Assembly (NCBI GenBank): GCA_905182825.1
Contig: CAJJDJ010000023.1
Location: 1 to 22,983 of the forward strand
Source: Thiotrichaceae bacterium UBA7359
GTDB taxonomy: Bacteria > Pseudomonadota > Gammaproteobacteria > Eutrophobiales > Eutrophobiaceae
Reading direction: 5' to 3'
DNA length: 22,983 nucleotides
Positions 1 through 8,148 of this stretch are shown in pieces (within the stretch, counting starts at the first letter, position 1; each line of letters starts with the position of its first letter). The notes under the pieces are model-generated. The model was not told the DNA's origin. It ran no database searches and worked only from the letters and a program-made list of their open reading frames with translations. The position numbers and the translations under genes are program-made.

Positions 1-129
1 GCCTTTTTTTGCAAGTACACGCCCTGCCGCCCAACCAAGCTTCATAATAAAATCAGGAGTAACAATACCCTCGCCGACAGTACCTCGAATGCCATCAGTT
101 CCAAAATATGTTCTATTTTTTTTATTAAT
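1..129 (-). CDS. glmM: Phosphoglucosamine mutase GlmM, N-terminal 43 codons
   Basis: The gene runs off the left edge of the window. GlmM converts glucosamine-6-phosphate to glucosamine-1-phosphate for peptidoglycan and lipopolysaccharide precursors. The visible part carries the family's N-terminal signature FGTDGIRG (residues 9-16), then TPDF and KLGWAAGRVLA (30-40), which match the start of E. coli GlmM closely. The start is unusual. An in-frame TGA lies at 138-136, and between it and the signature there is no ATG, GTG or TTG, so the best start is ATT at 129-127; ACG at 132-130 is the alternative. A weak AAGTGA lies 6-7 bases upstream of the ATT. The first in-frame ATG is residue 29, past the conserved signature, so it is an unlikely start. 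glmM follows ftsH at 93 bp on the same strand, with no folP between them. Family identity is near certain; the exact start is not. Confidence 0.9.
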   Translation of the reverse strand, partial: MNKKNRTYFGTDGIRGTVGEGIVTPDFIMKLGWAAGRVLAKKG

Positions 130-188
130 CGTGGTTCACTTATCGATTGGGTTATTGATCACAGTATCATGAACATTAAAAAATCAAT

Positions 189-205
189 AAAGTAATAAAT
201 ACTTT
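189..205 (-). terminator. Weak AT-rich hairpin after ftsH
   Basis: On the minus strand the arms AAAGTA and TACTTT enclose a 5-base loop, and ATTGATTTTTT follows. The stem has only two G-C pairs, so this could be a weak or leaky end of the ftsH transcript, or simply AT-rich spacer. It lies in the 93-bp gap before glmM, so strong termination here would uncouple glmM from the cluster. Confidence 0.25.
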
Positions 206-222
206 ACACATTTACAATTTAC

Positions 223-2151
223 TTATGCAGGCTTTGCTGGTGGCTCGCTCGATGGTGCGTCATCTTTTTTCGTGATTTTTGCCTTAGTCTTCTTTTTTGC
301 CGAAGAAGAAGAATCATCATTATCATCCCAATTTGATGGAAGCCTAGGTATCTTACCTTCCATAAGATCATCAATTTGATCAGAATCTATTGTTTCATAT
401 TTTATTAGCGCTTCAGCCATAAGATGAAGCTTATCTTCATTTTCTTTCAGTATTTCTTCTGAACGAACATAATTTTTGTCAATGATACAACGAATCTCCT
501 CATCGATAGCATGAGATGTTTCGTCTGAGATGGCCTTGTGTTGTGTCACCGAGTGGCCTAAAAAAACCTCACCATCTTCTTCGCTATAGGTCAAAGGTCC
601 TAATTTTTGTGATAACCCCCATTTAGTTACCATATTCCGTGCAAGCAATGTCGCACGTTCAATATCATTACTTGCTCCGGTAGTAACCATATCAGCACCA
701 AAGATTAGTTCTTCTGCGATTCGTCCTCCAAATAAAGTCGATATCTGAGATTCGAGCAATTGTTTCGAATAACTGAGACGATCTTCTTCTGGCAAAAACA
801 TAGTGACACCCAAGGCACGTCCACGTGGAATTATTGTAACTTTATACACTGGGTCATGTGATGGCATTAATCTACCAACAATGGCGTGCCCTGCTTCGTG
901 ATAAGCAGTGAGTTTTTTTTCTTCTTCACTCATTACCATGGAGCGTCGTTCTGCACCCATCATAATCTTATCTTTAGCACGTTCGAATTCACTCATTTCA
1001 ACTAATTTTTTATTAGCTCTAGCTGCAAATAGTGCGGCCTCATTCACCAAATTAGCTAAATCAGCGCCCGAAAACCCTGGTGTACCTCGTGCAATGATAT
1101 TAGCTTTGATATCATCACCCAAAGCAACTTTCCGCATATGAACCTTGAGAATTTGTTCACGACCACGAATATCAGGAAGTGGGACAACAACCTGACGATC
1201 AAAACGACCAGGTCTTAACAAAGCAGGATCTAATACATCTGGACGGTTTGTTGCTGCTATGACAATAACCCCTTCATTACCTTCGAAACCATCCATTTCT
1301 ACTAGTAATTGGTTTAGAGTTTGCTCACGTTCATCATGTCCACCACCTAAGCCAGCTCCTCGATGGCGCCCGACTGCATCGATCTCATCAATAAATATTA
1401 TACAAGGCGCTTGTTTCTTCGCTTGCTCAAACATATCACGCACACGAGATGCACCTACACCAACAAACATCTCAACAAAATCGGAACCTGAAATCGTAAA
1501 GAAAGGCACCTTCGCCTCACCGGCTATAGCTTTAGCCAATAAAGTTTTACCGGTGCCAGGTGAACCAACCATCAACACACCAGAAGGTATCTTACCTCCA
1601 AGTTTTTGAAACTTACCTGGGTCACGTAAAAATTCAACTAGCTCTGCTACTTCATCTTTTGCTTCTTCAACACCAGCCACATCGCTAAAGGTTATCTTAA
1701 TCTGGTCTTCGCCTAACAATCGTGCACGACTCTTGCCAAAGGACATTGCTCCACGACCACCACCACCTTGCATCTGTCGCATAAAATAAATCCAAACACC
1801 AAGTAACAATAAAATAGGAAACCATGAAATTAGAGCATGAGTCCAAAATGAATTTTTATTTGGCTCAATACCTTTAATTTCGACGTTATTTTCTAAAAGT
1901 GTACCAATTAAAGCATCGTTACTAGTTTCAGGGCTATATGTAGTGAATAATCGATTACCATCAGACATTTGACCTTTAATTAAGCTACCCTCAATCTCGA
2001 CAGAAACAATTTGTCCAGTTTTCACCTGTGAAATAAATTGTGAATAGCTGATCTCAGCAGACAATGCCGGTTGATCATACTTGTTGAATACCATCATCAG
2101 GACTAGCGCAATAACCACCCATAAGATCAAATTTTTTGCCATGTCGTTCAA
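223..2151 (-). CDS. ftsH: ATP-dependent zinc metalloprotease FtsH
   Basis: FtsH is a membrane-anchored AAA+ protease that degrades misassembled membrane proteins and short-lived cytoplasmic regulators. The 642-residue length is normal for the family. It has a first membrane segment at about 7-22, a periplasmic domain to about 100, and a second membrane segment at about 106-124. The AAA+ domain has Walker A GSPGTGKT (196-203), Walker B IIFIDEID (251-258) and the second region of homology near 302-320 (arginine finger in RPGRFDR). The zinc site is HEAGH (418-422) with a third ligand, Asp496, in NDIERA. The C-terminal tail (about 618-642) is rich in Asp, Ser and Lys and probably disordered. The start MNDMAKN aligns with E. 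coli MSDMAKN. It lies 36 bp behind rlmE in the same direction, the usual rlmE-ftsH pairing. Confidence 0.98.
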   Translation of the reverse strand: MNDMAKNLILWVVIALVLMMVFNKYDQPALSAEISYSQFISQVKTGQIVSVEIEGSLIKGQMSDGNRLFTTYSPETSNDALIGTLLENNVEIKGIEPNKNSFWTHALISWFPILLLLGVWIYFMRQMQGGGGRGAMSFGKSRARLLGEDQIKITFSDVAGVEEAKDEVAELVEFLRDPGKFQKLGGKIPSGVLMVGSPGTGKTLLAKAIAGEAKVPFFTISGSDFVEMFVGVGASRVRDMFEQAKKQAPCIIFIDEIDAVGRHRGAGLGGGHDEREQTLNQLLVEMDGFEGNEGVIVIAATNRPDVLDPALLRPGRFDRQVVVPLPDIRGREQILKVHMRKVALGDDIKANIIARGTPGFSGADLANLVNEAALFAARANKKLVEMSEFERAKDKIMMGAERRSMVMSEEEKKLTAYHEAGHAIVGRLMPSHDPVYKVTIIPRGRALGVTMFLPEEDRLSYSKQLLESQISTLFGGRIAEELIFGADMVTTGASNDIERATLLARNMVTKWGLSQKLGPLTYSEEDGEVFLGHSVTQHKAISDETSHAIDEEIRCIIDKNYVRSEEILKENEDKLHLMAEALIKYETIDSDQIDDLMEGKIPRLPSNWDDNDDSSSSAKKKTKAKITKKDDAPSSEPPAKPA

Positions 2152-2187
2152 ATCAATAAACCTCTATAATTAATAATTTTTATATCT

Positions 2188-2808
2188 CTATCTTAACCTA
2201 TAAGAACGGGCTAAAACATAAAATTCCCGCGACTGATTACGTGATGCTTGAGGTTTTCGAGTCACAACCTTAGCAAATCGTTCCTTTAACAGTCGTCGAT
2301 ATTCATCAGTTCCAGTACCTTCAAACAATTTTATCACTAAATCACCACCTGGCTTAAGTACGTGATGGCAAAAATCATAGACTAGTTCTGCCAAAGTAAG
2401 ACTTCGTGCCTGATCAGTGATTCTAATACCTGTTAAGTTGGGGGCCATATCTGAAATCACAAGGTCGGCATCTTGTTTACCTATATGTTTAATACACTCT
2501 TTTTGAACTACTTCGTCAGTAAAATTGCCTAAAATAAATAATACCCTTTCTATAGGCTCCATCGGTAAGATATCGACTGAAATTACTCGACCATTGGCTT
2601 TAACTTGTTCACTGGCATATTGCGACCAACTGCCAGGTGCTGATCCTAGATCAACAACACAGGAATTTGATTTGATGAGTTCGTCTTTTTGATTAATTTC
2701 TTGAAGTTTATATATAGCTCGTGAACGATAGTGCGACTCACGAGCCTGCTTCACATATTGATCTTTATTTTGTGAGTGTAGCCATTGTTTATTGGATTTT
2801 TTGGCCAT
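2188..2808 (-). CDS. rlmE: 23S rRNA (uridine-2'-O)-methyltransferase RlmE (RrmJ/FtsJ)
   Basis: RlmE methylates the ribose of U2552 in the A-loop of 23S rRNA using S-adenosylmethionine, late in 50S assembly. The 206-residue protein has the Rossmann SAM motif VVDLGSAPGSWSQ (51-63). The catalytic tetrad of the family is complete: Lys34 (in AIYKL), Asp120 (SDMAPN), Lys160 (VIKLFEGTG) and Glu195 (SREFYV). Length and motif spacing match E. coli RrmJ. It lies 45 bp after greA and 36 bp before ftsH. In E. coli it is co-transcribed with ftsH as a heat-shock unit, but I found no clear sigma-32 promoter in the short gap here. Confidence 0.97.
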   Translation of the reverse strand: MAKKSNKQWLHSQNKDQYVKQARESHYRSRAIYKLQEINQKDELIKSNSCVVDLGSAPGSWSQYASEQVKANGRVISVDILPMEPIERVLFILGNFTDEVVQKECIKHIGKQDADLVISDMAPNLTGIRITDQARSLTLAELVYDFCHHVLKPGGDLVIKLFEGTGTDEYRRLLKERFAKVVTRKPQASRNQSREFYVLARSYRLR

Positions 2809-2853
2809 CAGAAAAAAGTTAATTACATATGAAATTTATTAGAATATTTAATA

Positions 2854-3330
2854 TTATATATACTTTACATTCAATATTTCATACTCAACTATGCCACTTG
2901 GTGCATTCACATTAACTTCGTCATCTTGTTGCTTTCCAATTAATGCCCTTGCAATTGGTGATGTTATCGAAATCAATCCTTCATTTATATCAGCTTCTTG
3001 TTCACCAACTATCTGATAAGTGACCTCTGCATCAGTATCGACATTCAATAGTTTGACGGTCGCACCAAAAACAACGCGACCTTCCGCTTCAACTGTAGTG
3101 ACATCAATTATCTGTGCATCGGCCAAGGCAGACTCAATAGTATTGACACGACCTTCTGCAAAACTTTGTTGTTCACGTGCGGCATGATATTCAGCATTCT
3201 CACTTAGATCACCATGCGCGCGAGCCTCAGCGATCGCTTTGGTGATCCGTTGACGGTCTACCGTTTTGAGTTTGTGGAGTTCTTCTTTTAATTTTTCTGC
3301 ACCTCTTACAGTCATAGGTGTTTGACTCAT
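2854..3330 (-). CDS. greA: Transcription elongation factor GreA
   Basis: GreA enters the secondary channel of RNA polymerase and stimulates cleavage of backtracked RNA. The 158-residue length is standard. The N-terminal coiled coil (about 8-75) carries the acidic tip residues Asp41 and Glu44 in GDLSENAEY, the pair that coordinates catalytic magnesium. The C-terminal globular domain includes SPIARALIG and the ending EYEILNV. Its ATG overlaps the carB stop as ATGA, so translation is probably coupled to carB. Confidence 0.97.
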   Translation of the reverse strand: MSQTPMTVRGAEKLKEELHKLKTVDRQRITKAIAEARAHGDLSENAEYHAAREQQSFAEGRVNTIESALADAQIIDVTTVEAEGRVVFGATVKLLNVDTDAEVTYQIVGEQEADINEGLISITSPIARALIGKQQDDEVNVNAPSGIVEYEILNVKYI

Positions 3331-6300
3331 GCGATCACTCCTTTATGCAAATCTTGTAAACTATTTACACCAATACTATCTCTTTTTTTCAATGCTTCCA
3401 TAGTTGCCATTGCACCCGTTATTGTTGTTGTGTAGAAGACTTTATGTTGAAGTGCGGTTCTTCTAATTGAGTATGAATCTGCAATCGCCTTTTTATCTTC
3501 TGTTGTGTTAACAATCAAATCAATCGTATCATTTTTCAACATATCAACAATATGTGGTTGTCCTTCTCTTACCTTATTGACCCTTTCACATTCTATCCCT
3601 GCTTTGGTTAAAACATTGCAAGTACCACTGGTAGCGAAAAGTTTGTAACCTAATAAAATTAATTCTTTCGCAACAATAACTGCCTTTTCTTTATCTATTT
3701 CTTTTACGCTGATAAATGCATTTCCTTCACGCGGAAACTCTTCTCCCGCTGCCAATTGTCCCTTTGCAAATGCTTCACCAAATGTTTTTCCTACTCCCAT
3801 GACTTCACCAGTTGATTTCATCTCAGGTCCCAGTAGAGGATCAACACCGGGGAACTTAATAAATGGGAATACAGATTCCTTAACTGAATAATAATCTGGT
3901 ACCGGCACATGAGTTAAGTTCTGTGACGCCAAACTATTACCTACCATACAATTTACAGCAATCTTGGCAATCGATATACCTGTTGCTTTAGAAACAAAAG
4001 GTATCGTTCTTGAAGCCCTAGGGTTAACTTCCAAAACATAAATCTCATCGTTCTGTATTGCAAACTGCGTATTCATTAAGCCAACAACGTTTAAAGCACG
4101 CGCCATTGCCCCAACCTGTGACGCAATTTTGTCTTGAATTTTGTCGCTTAAACTATAGGGAGGTAGAGAACAAGCCGAATCACCAGAATGCACCCCAGCT
4201 TGTTCAATATGCTCCATAATCCCTGCAATACAAACATCATGCCCATCTGATATCGCGTCGACATCAACTTCAATAGCGTTATTCAAAAACCTATCTAGTA
4301 ATACTGGTGACGAATTAGAAACCGCTACAGCATTATCCATGTAATTTCGAAGATCATCTTCGTTATATACAATCTCCATGGCTCGTCCACCCAACACATA
4401 CGATGGTCTTACAACAAGGGGATAACCAATTTCTTCAGCCCCTTTTACTGCTTGTTCAACATTTCGCGCTGTTCGATTTGGTGGTTGTTTCAAATCTATA
4501 TCTTCTAATAATTTTTGAAAACGTTCACGATCCTCTGCAAGATCAATTGAATCTGGGCTTGTACCAATAATTGGTACACCAGCAATTTCAAGGTCGCGCG
4601 CCAATTTTAATGGTGTTTGTCCACCATATTGCACAATTACACCATGTGGTTTTTCAATATGAATAATATCTAATACATTTTCCAAAGTTAATGGTTCGAA
4701 ATAGAGACGATCTGACGTATCGTAATCCGTGGAAACAGTTTCAGGGTTACAGTTAACCATGATTGTTTCGTATCCAGCCTCGCGCATAGCGAATGCAGCT
4801 TGTACACAACAATAATCAAATTCAATACCTTGTCCTATTCGATTAGGACCACCGCCTAGTATCATAATCTTTTGTCTATTGCTTGGAGCCGCTTCACATT
4901 CAACGTCGTAAGTTGAATACATATAAGCCGTGGCTGATTCAAATTCTGCGGCACATGAATCAACGCGCTTAAATACTGGACGAATATTATTATCTATTCT
5001 TAATTTCCTTATTTCCGATTCAGATTGTTCTATTAACTCCGCTAATCTCTCATCAGAAAATCCTTTGCGCTTTAATTGTCTAAGACGATTTTCAGTTAAC
5101 GAAGTGACCCCTTCTTTCTTAAGTTTGTTCTCCTCGTCGATAAGATCACGAATCTGTACCAAAAACCAAGGGTCGATGCTACAAATATTGAAAACTTCCT
5201 CAACACTCAATCCATGTCGAAAGGCATCAGCGACAAACCATAATCTATCTCCACGCGGCACCCGCAATTCTTTTTCAATCTGTTCTAAAATATTTTTTGA
5301 TGACTGATCAACAATTGGGTTAAAACCTGTTACGCCAGTTTCCATCCCACGAATTGCTTTTTGCAATGATTCCTGAAATGTGCGGCCCATGGCCATAACT
5401 TCACCGACAGATTTCATTTGTGTTGTTAAACGATCGTCTGCCTGTGGAAATTTTTCAAAAGTAAATCGGGGTATCTTCGTGACAATATAGTCCATGCTGG
5501 GTTCGAATGATGCTGGTGTAGCGCCATCAGTGATGTCATTCTCAAGCTCATCTAATGTGTAACCTACCGCTAATTTTGCAGCGACTCTGGCAATTGGAAA
5601 ACCCGTTGCTTTAGAGGCAAGTGCTGATGAACGTGATACACGAGGATTCATTTCAATAATAATCAGTTCACCGTTTTCAGGATTAACCGCAAATTGAACG
5701 TTGGACCCACCAGTATCAACGCCAATTTCACGTAATACCTTTATAGAAGCATCACGCATGATTTGATATTCCTTATCAGTCAATGTCTGCGCTGGTGCAA
5801 TCGTTATTGAATCGCCGGTATGCACACCCATTGGATCGAGGTTTTCAATAGAGCAAATAATGATGCAGTTATCTTTTTTATCCCGAACCACTTCCATTTC
5901 GTATTCTTTCCAGCCTAATGCGGACTGATCGACCTGAACCTCATTGGTCGGTGAAGCCTCAACACCCTGACCACAAATATCCATAAACTCATCCCGGTTG
6001 TAAGCAATACCACCACCTGTACCACCCAAGGTAAACGAAGGACGAATGATTGCTGGAAAGCCAATAATTTCCATGGCCACTTTGGCTTCTGCTTGGTTAT
6101 GAACAATTTCAGACTTCGCCATAGTTAAGCCAATCTTCTGCATCGCGGTTCGAAATTTTTCGCGATCCTCGGCCTTATCGATAGCATCTTTTGATGCGCC
6201 TATCATTTCTACACCGAATTTTTTGAGCACACCTTGCTTATCTAAATCTAATGCACAGTTCAATGCCGTCTGACCGCCCATCGTCGGCAATAAGGCGTTT

Positions 6301-6548
6301 GGAAGTTCTTTTTCAATAATTCTTGCCACTGTTTGCCAATGTACTGGTTCAATATACGTAGCATCCGCCATCTCAGGATCGGTCATAATCGTTGCAGGAT
6401 TTGAGTTCACCAAGATTATTCGAAAGCCCTCTTCGCGTAATGCCTTACACGCCTGAGCTCCGGAATAATCAAATTCACAGGCCTGTCCAATAATAATTGG
6501 CCCTGCTCCAATGATCAGAATGCTTTTAATGTCTGTGCGTTTAGGCAT
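3327..6548 (-). CDS. carB: Carbamoyl-phosphate synthase large subunit CarB
   Basis: CarB uses ammonia delivered by CarA, bicarbonate and two ATP to make carbamoyl phosphate for arginine and pyrimidine synthesis. At 1073 residues it is exactly the E. coli length. It has two homologous ATP-grasp halves: the first begins at IIGAGPIIIGQACEFDYSG, and the second at ILGGGPNRIGQGIEFDYCC near residue 560. Repeated motifs include NPRVSRSSALASKATG in the first half and NPRASRTIPFVSKATG in the second. The last ~135 residues form the MGS-like allosteric domain (from about 940; TSGTCNVL and NTTEDKKA visible), where UMP and ornithine act in the E. coli enzyme. It follows carA by 7 bp and overlaps greA by 4 bp. 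No truncation or frameshift is seen. Confidence 0.98.
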   Translation of the reverse strand: MPKRTDIKSILIIGAGPIIIGQACEFDYSGAQACKALREEGFRIILVNSNPATIMTDPEMADATYIEPVHWQTVARIIEKELPNALLPTMGGQTALNCALDLDKQGVLKKFGVEMIGASKDAIDKAEDREKFRTAMQKIGLTMAKSEIVHNQAEAKVAMEIIGFPAIIRPSFTLGGTGGGIAYNRDEFMDICGQGVEASPTNEVQVDQSALGWKEYEMEVVRDKKDNCIIICSIENLDPMGVHTGDSITIAPAQTLTDKEYQIMRDASIKVLREIGVDTGGSNVQFAVNPENGELIIIEMNPRVSRSSALASKATGFPIARVAAKLAVGYTLDELENDITDGATPASFEPSMDYIVTKIPRFTFEKFPQADDRLTTQMKSVGEVMAMGRTFQESLQKAIRGMETGVTGFNPIVDQSSKNILEQIEKELRVPRGDRLWFVADAFRHGLSVEEVFNICSIDPWFLVQIRDLIDEENKLKKEGVTSLTENRLRQLKRKGFSDERLAELIEQSESEIRKLRIDNNIRPVFKRVDSCAAEFESATAYMYSTYDVECEAAPSNRQKIMILGGGPNRIGQGIEFDYCCVQAAFAMREAGYETIMVNCNPETVSTDYDTSDRLYFEPLTLENVLDIIHIEKPHGVIVQYGGQTPLKLARDLEIAGVPIIGTSPDSIDLAEDRERFQKLLEDIDLKQPPNRTARNVEQAVKGAEEIGYPLVVRPSYVLGGRAMEIVYNEDDLRNYMDNAVAVSNSSPVLLDRFLNNAIEVDVDAISDGHDVCIAGIMEHIEQAGVHSGDSACSLPPYSLSDKIQDKIASQVGAMARALNVVGLMNTQFAIQNDEIYVLEVNPRASRTIPFVSKATGISIAKIAVNCMVGNSLASQNLTHVPVPDYYSVKESVFPFIKFPGVDPLLGPEMKSTGEVMGVGKTFGEAFAKGQLAAGEEFPREGNAFISVKEIDKEKAVIVAKELILLGYKLFATSGTCNVLTKAGIECERVNKVREGQPHIVDMLKNDTIDLIVNTTEDKKAIADSYSIRRTALQHKVFYTTTITGAMATMEALKKRDSIGVNSLQDLHKGVIA

Positions 6549-6555
6549 GAATATA

Positions 6556-7704
6556 TTATGTTTTATGTTCTTGCATTAATTCGATGAAATGATTGAAAAG
6601 CTGTTTTGAGTCATGTGGCCCCGGACTCGCTTCAGGGTGTCCCTGAAAACCAAACACAGGATATTTTTTATGGTGTACACCCTGTAATGAACCATCAAAT
6701 AAAGAGCGATGGGTTGCGATGAGATCACTCGGTAATGTTTTCTCATCAACTGAGAAACCATGATTTTGACTAGTAATCAACACTTGGCCATCATCAAGTG
6801 ACCGCACAGGATGATTCGCGCCATGATGTCCAAATTTCATTTTGCTTGTTTTGGCGCCCAAGGCTAATGAAAGTAATTGATGTCCAAGGCAAATACCAAA
6901 TACCGGTAGGCCTGAATTGATAATTTTCTTTATCGCAGTGATAGCATAATCACAAGGGTCTGGGTCGCCTGGCCCATTAGATAAAAAGATACCATCTGGT
7001 TTTTCAGCCAATACCTCACTTGCGGGTGTTTGCGCAGAAACTACCGTAATTTCACAACCTAAATCTGCCAATACACGAAGAATATTTCGCTTAACTCCAA
7101 AATCATATGCGATAACACGCCACTCTTTTTTACTGTAAGAAGGCTTAATCCCATCTTTGAGGCCCCGTGTTCCATCGATCCAGTTATATTTTGATGTTGT
7201 CGATACTTCTTTTACCAAATCGATACCAACCAGGCCTGCAAATGATTTTGCTGCTTTGATTGATTTATCTGCATCAATTTTATCACCAGCAACAATACAG
7301 GCCTTCATTGCACCATGCTTGCGTAAATGCCGCGTTAGTTGACGTGTATCGATCTCAGCGATGGCAACAATATTATGTCTGATAAGATAATCTCTCAGAT
7401 TTTCAGTAGCGCGCCAATTACTCATCACCATTGGCAAATCTCTGATAATTAGACCGCTTACAAAAACTTGACTAGATTCCTCATCCTCCGGATTTGTACC
7501 AACATTTCCAATATGAGGATGCGTCAAGGTAACAATTTGCTTGTAGTAGGAAGGATCAGTCAGAATCTCCTGATATCCTGTGATAGAGGTATTGAAAACA
7601 ACTTCACCAGTGGATTCATCATCAATACCTATCGATGTACCATAAAACAATGAACCATCTTCAAGGGCTAACAGGGCATTATCTGTCAAAAAGCGATACC
7701 TCAT
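6556..7704 (-). CDS. carA: Carbamoyl-phosphate synthase small (glutaminase) subunit CarA
   Basis: CarA hydrolyses glutamine and channels ammonia to CarB. The 382 residues comprise the N-terminal CPSase small-chain domain (LEDGSLFYG, FNTSITGYQEI) and a C-terminal class I glutamine amidotransferase domain. The catalytic triad is Cys272 (VFGICLGHQ), His356 and Glu358 (GFQGHPEASPGP). The listed start is the ATG at 7704, which has no evident Shine-Dalgarno. An in-frame TTG six codons in, at 7689-7687, is preceded by GAGGT at an 8-base spacing and gives MTDNALLALEDG, nearer the length of E. coli CarA. The real start may therefore be that TTG. The 5' leader holds a promoter and intrinsic terminator (separate entries). 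Confidence 0.97.
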   Translation of the reverse strand: MRYRFLTDNALLALEDGSLFYGTSIGIDDESTGEVVFNTSITGYQEILTDPSYYKQIVTLTHPHIGNVGTNPEDEESSQVFVSGLIIRDLPMVMSNWRATENLRDYLIRHNIVAIAEIDTRQLTRHLRKHGAMKACIVAGDKIDADKSIKAAKSFAGLVGIDLVKEVSTTSKYNWIDGTRGLKDGIKPSYSKKEWRVIAYDFGVKRNILRVLADLGCEITVVSAQTPASEVLAEKPDGIFLSNGPGDPDPCDYAITAIKKIINSGLPVFGICLGHQLLSLALGAKTSKMKFGHHGANHPVRSLDDGQVLITSQNHGFSVDEKTLPSDLIATHRSLFDGSLQGVHHKKYPVFGFQGHPEASPGPHDSKQLFNHFIELMQEHKT

Positions 7705-7828
7705 AATACAAATGGTCGCCCGGGATTCCTTTTCACTCGCGACATTGGTCTAATATGGATGAAGGTATTCATCACTAGCATAAGTCATCTATTGTTGAGT
7801 TCCTTAGCAGAGAGTACCTTCTACACAT

Positions 7829-7858
7829 AAAAAAGGGAGTAACCGTATGGCCACTCCC
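7829..7858 (-). terminator. Intrinsic terminator or attenuator in the carA leader
   Basis: On the minus strand the RNA reads GGGAGUGGCC, a 4-base loop AUAC, then GGUUACUCCC followed directly by six U. All ten stem positions pair, two of them as G-U, so this is a textbook intrinsic terminator. It lies 125 bp upstream of carA and 290 bp downstream of the phaC stop. It could end phaEC read-through. A promoter lies immediately upstream, so it would also meet carA transcripts about ten bases after their start, as an attenuator would. Confidence 0.8.
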
Positions 7859-7874
7859 GCAGAATAAGCAAAAC

Positions 7875-7904
7875 ATTATACTGTAATGCAGTATCTGGTG
7901 TCTA
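7875..7904 (-). promoter_or_regulatory. Predicted sigma-70 promoter for carAB
   Basis: On the minus strand a -35 TAGACA (7904-7899, five of six consensus bases) and a perfect -10 TATAAT (7880-7875) are separated by 18 bases. The start point would be near 7868, about 164 bases upstream of the carA ATG. It is the closest match to consensus that I noticed in the window. No experimental support is available, and a second promoter nearer carA cannot be excluded. Confidence 0.6.
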
Positions 7905-8148
7905 TTTAGTTAATTGCCCACATATAAATCTTAATAAAAAAACATCTCATATGCAAAAATAAACTCGAGACTGAGACCAAGGAGTATGCAGAAGAATATC
8001 TTTACAAATTTTTCTTAATAAATTCTTTTTTAATAGATGATAATTAACGCAGCAAAAAAAATATCGAGACATAATCATCAACACAAGAAAAACAAACTTC
8101 AAATATTTTCTAGATCAATATTTCATATTGAAAAATTGACCTTAATAT

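Larger units (their letters stand above)
7705..8148. other. carA leader and phaC-carA intergenic region
   Basis: This 444-base gap contains no convincing gene on either strand. Reading the minus strand toward carA it holds AT-rich spacer after phaC, a promoter (7875-7904), an intrinsic terminator (7829-7858), a small hairpin GATGAA/TTCATC with a 4-base loop (7758-7773), and a GTCGC/GCGAC pairing close to the carA start (about 7715-7743). No dapB remnant is seen. Confidence 0.6.

Noticed and set aside
908..1609. Plus-strand open frames of 77 and 116 codons inside ftsH
   Set aside because: They are antisense to highly conserved AAA+ coding sequence and arise from its codon structure.
4930..5307. 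Plus-strand 125-codon frame inside carB
   Set aside because: Antisense shadow of a conserved essential gene, with no domain signature.
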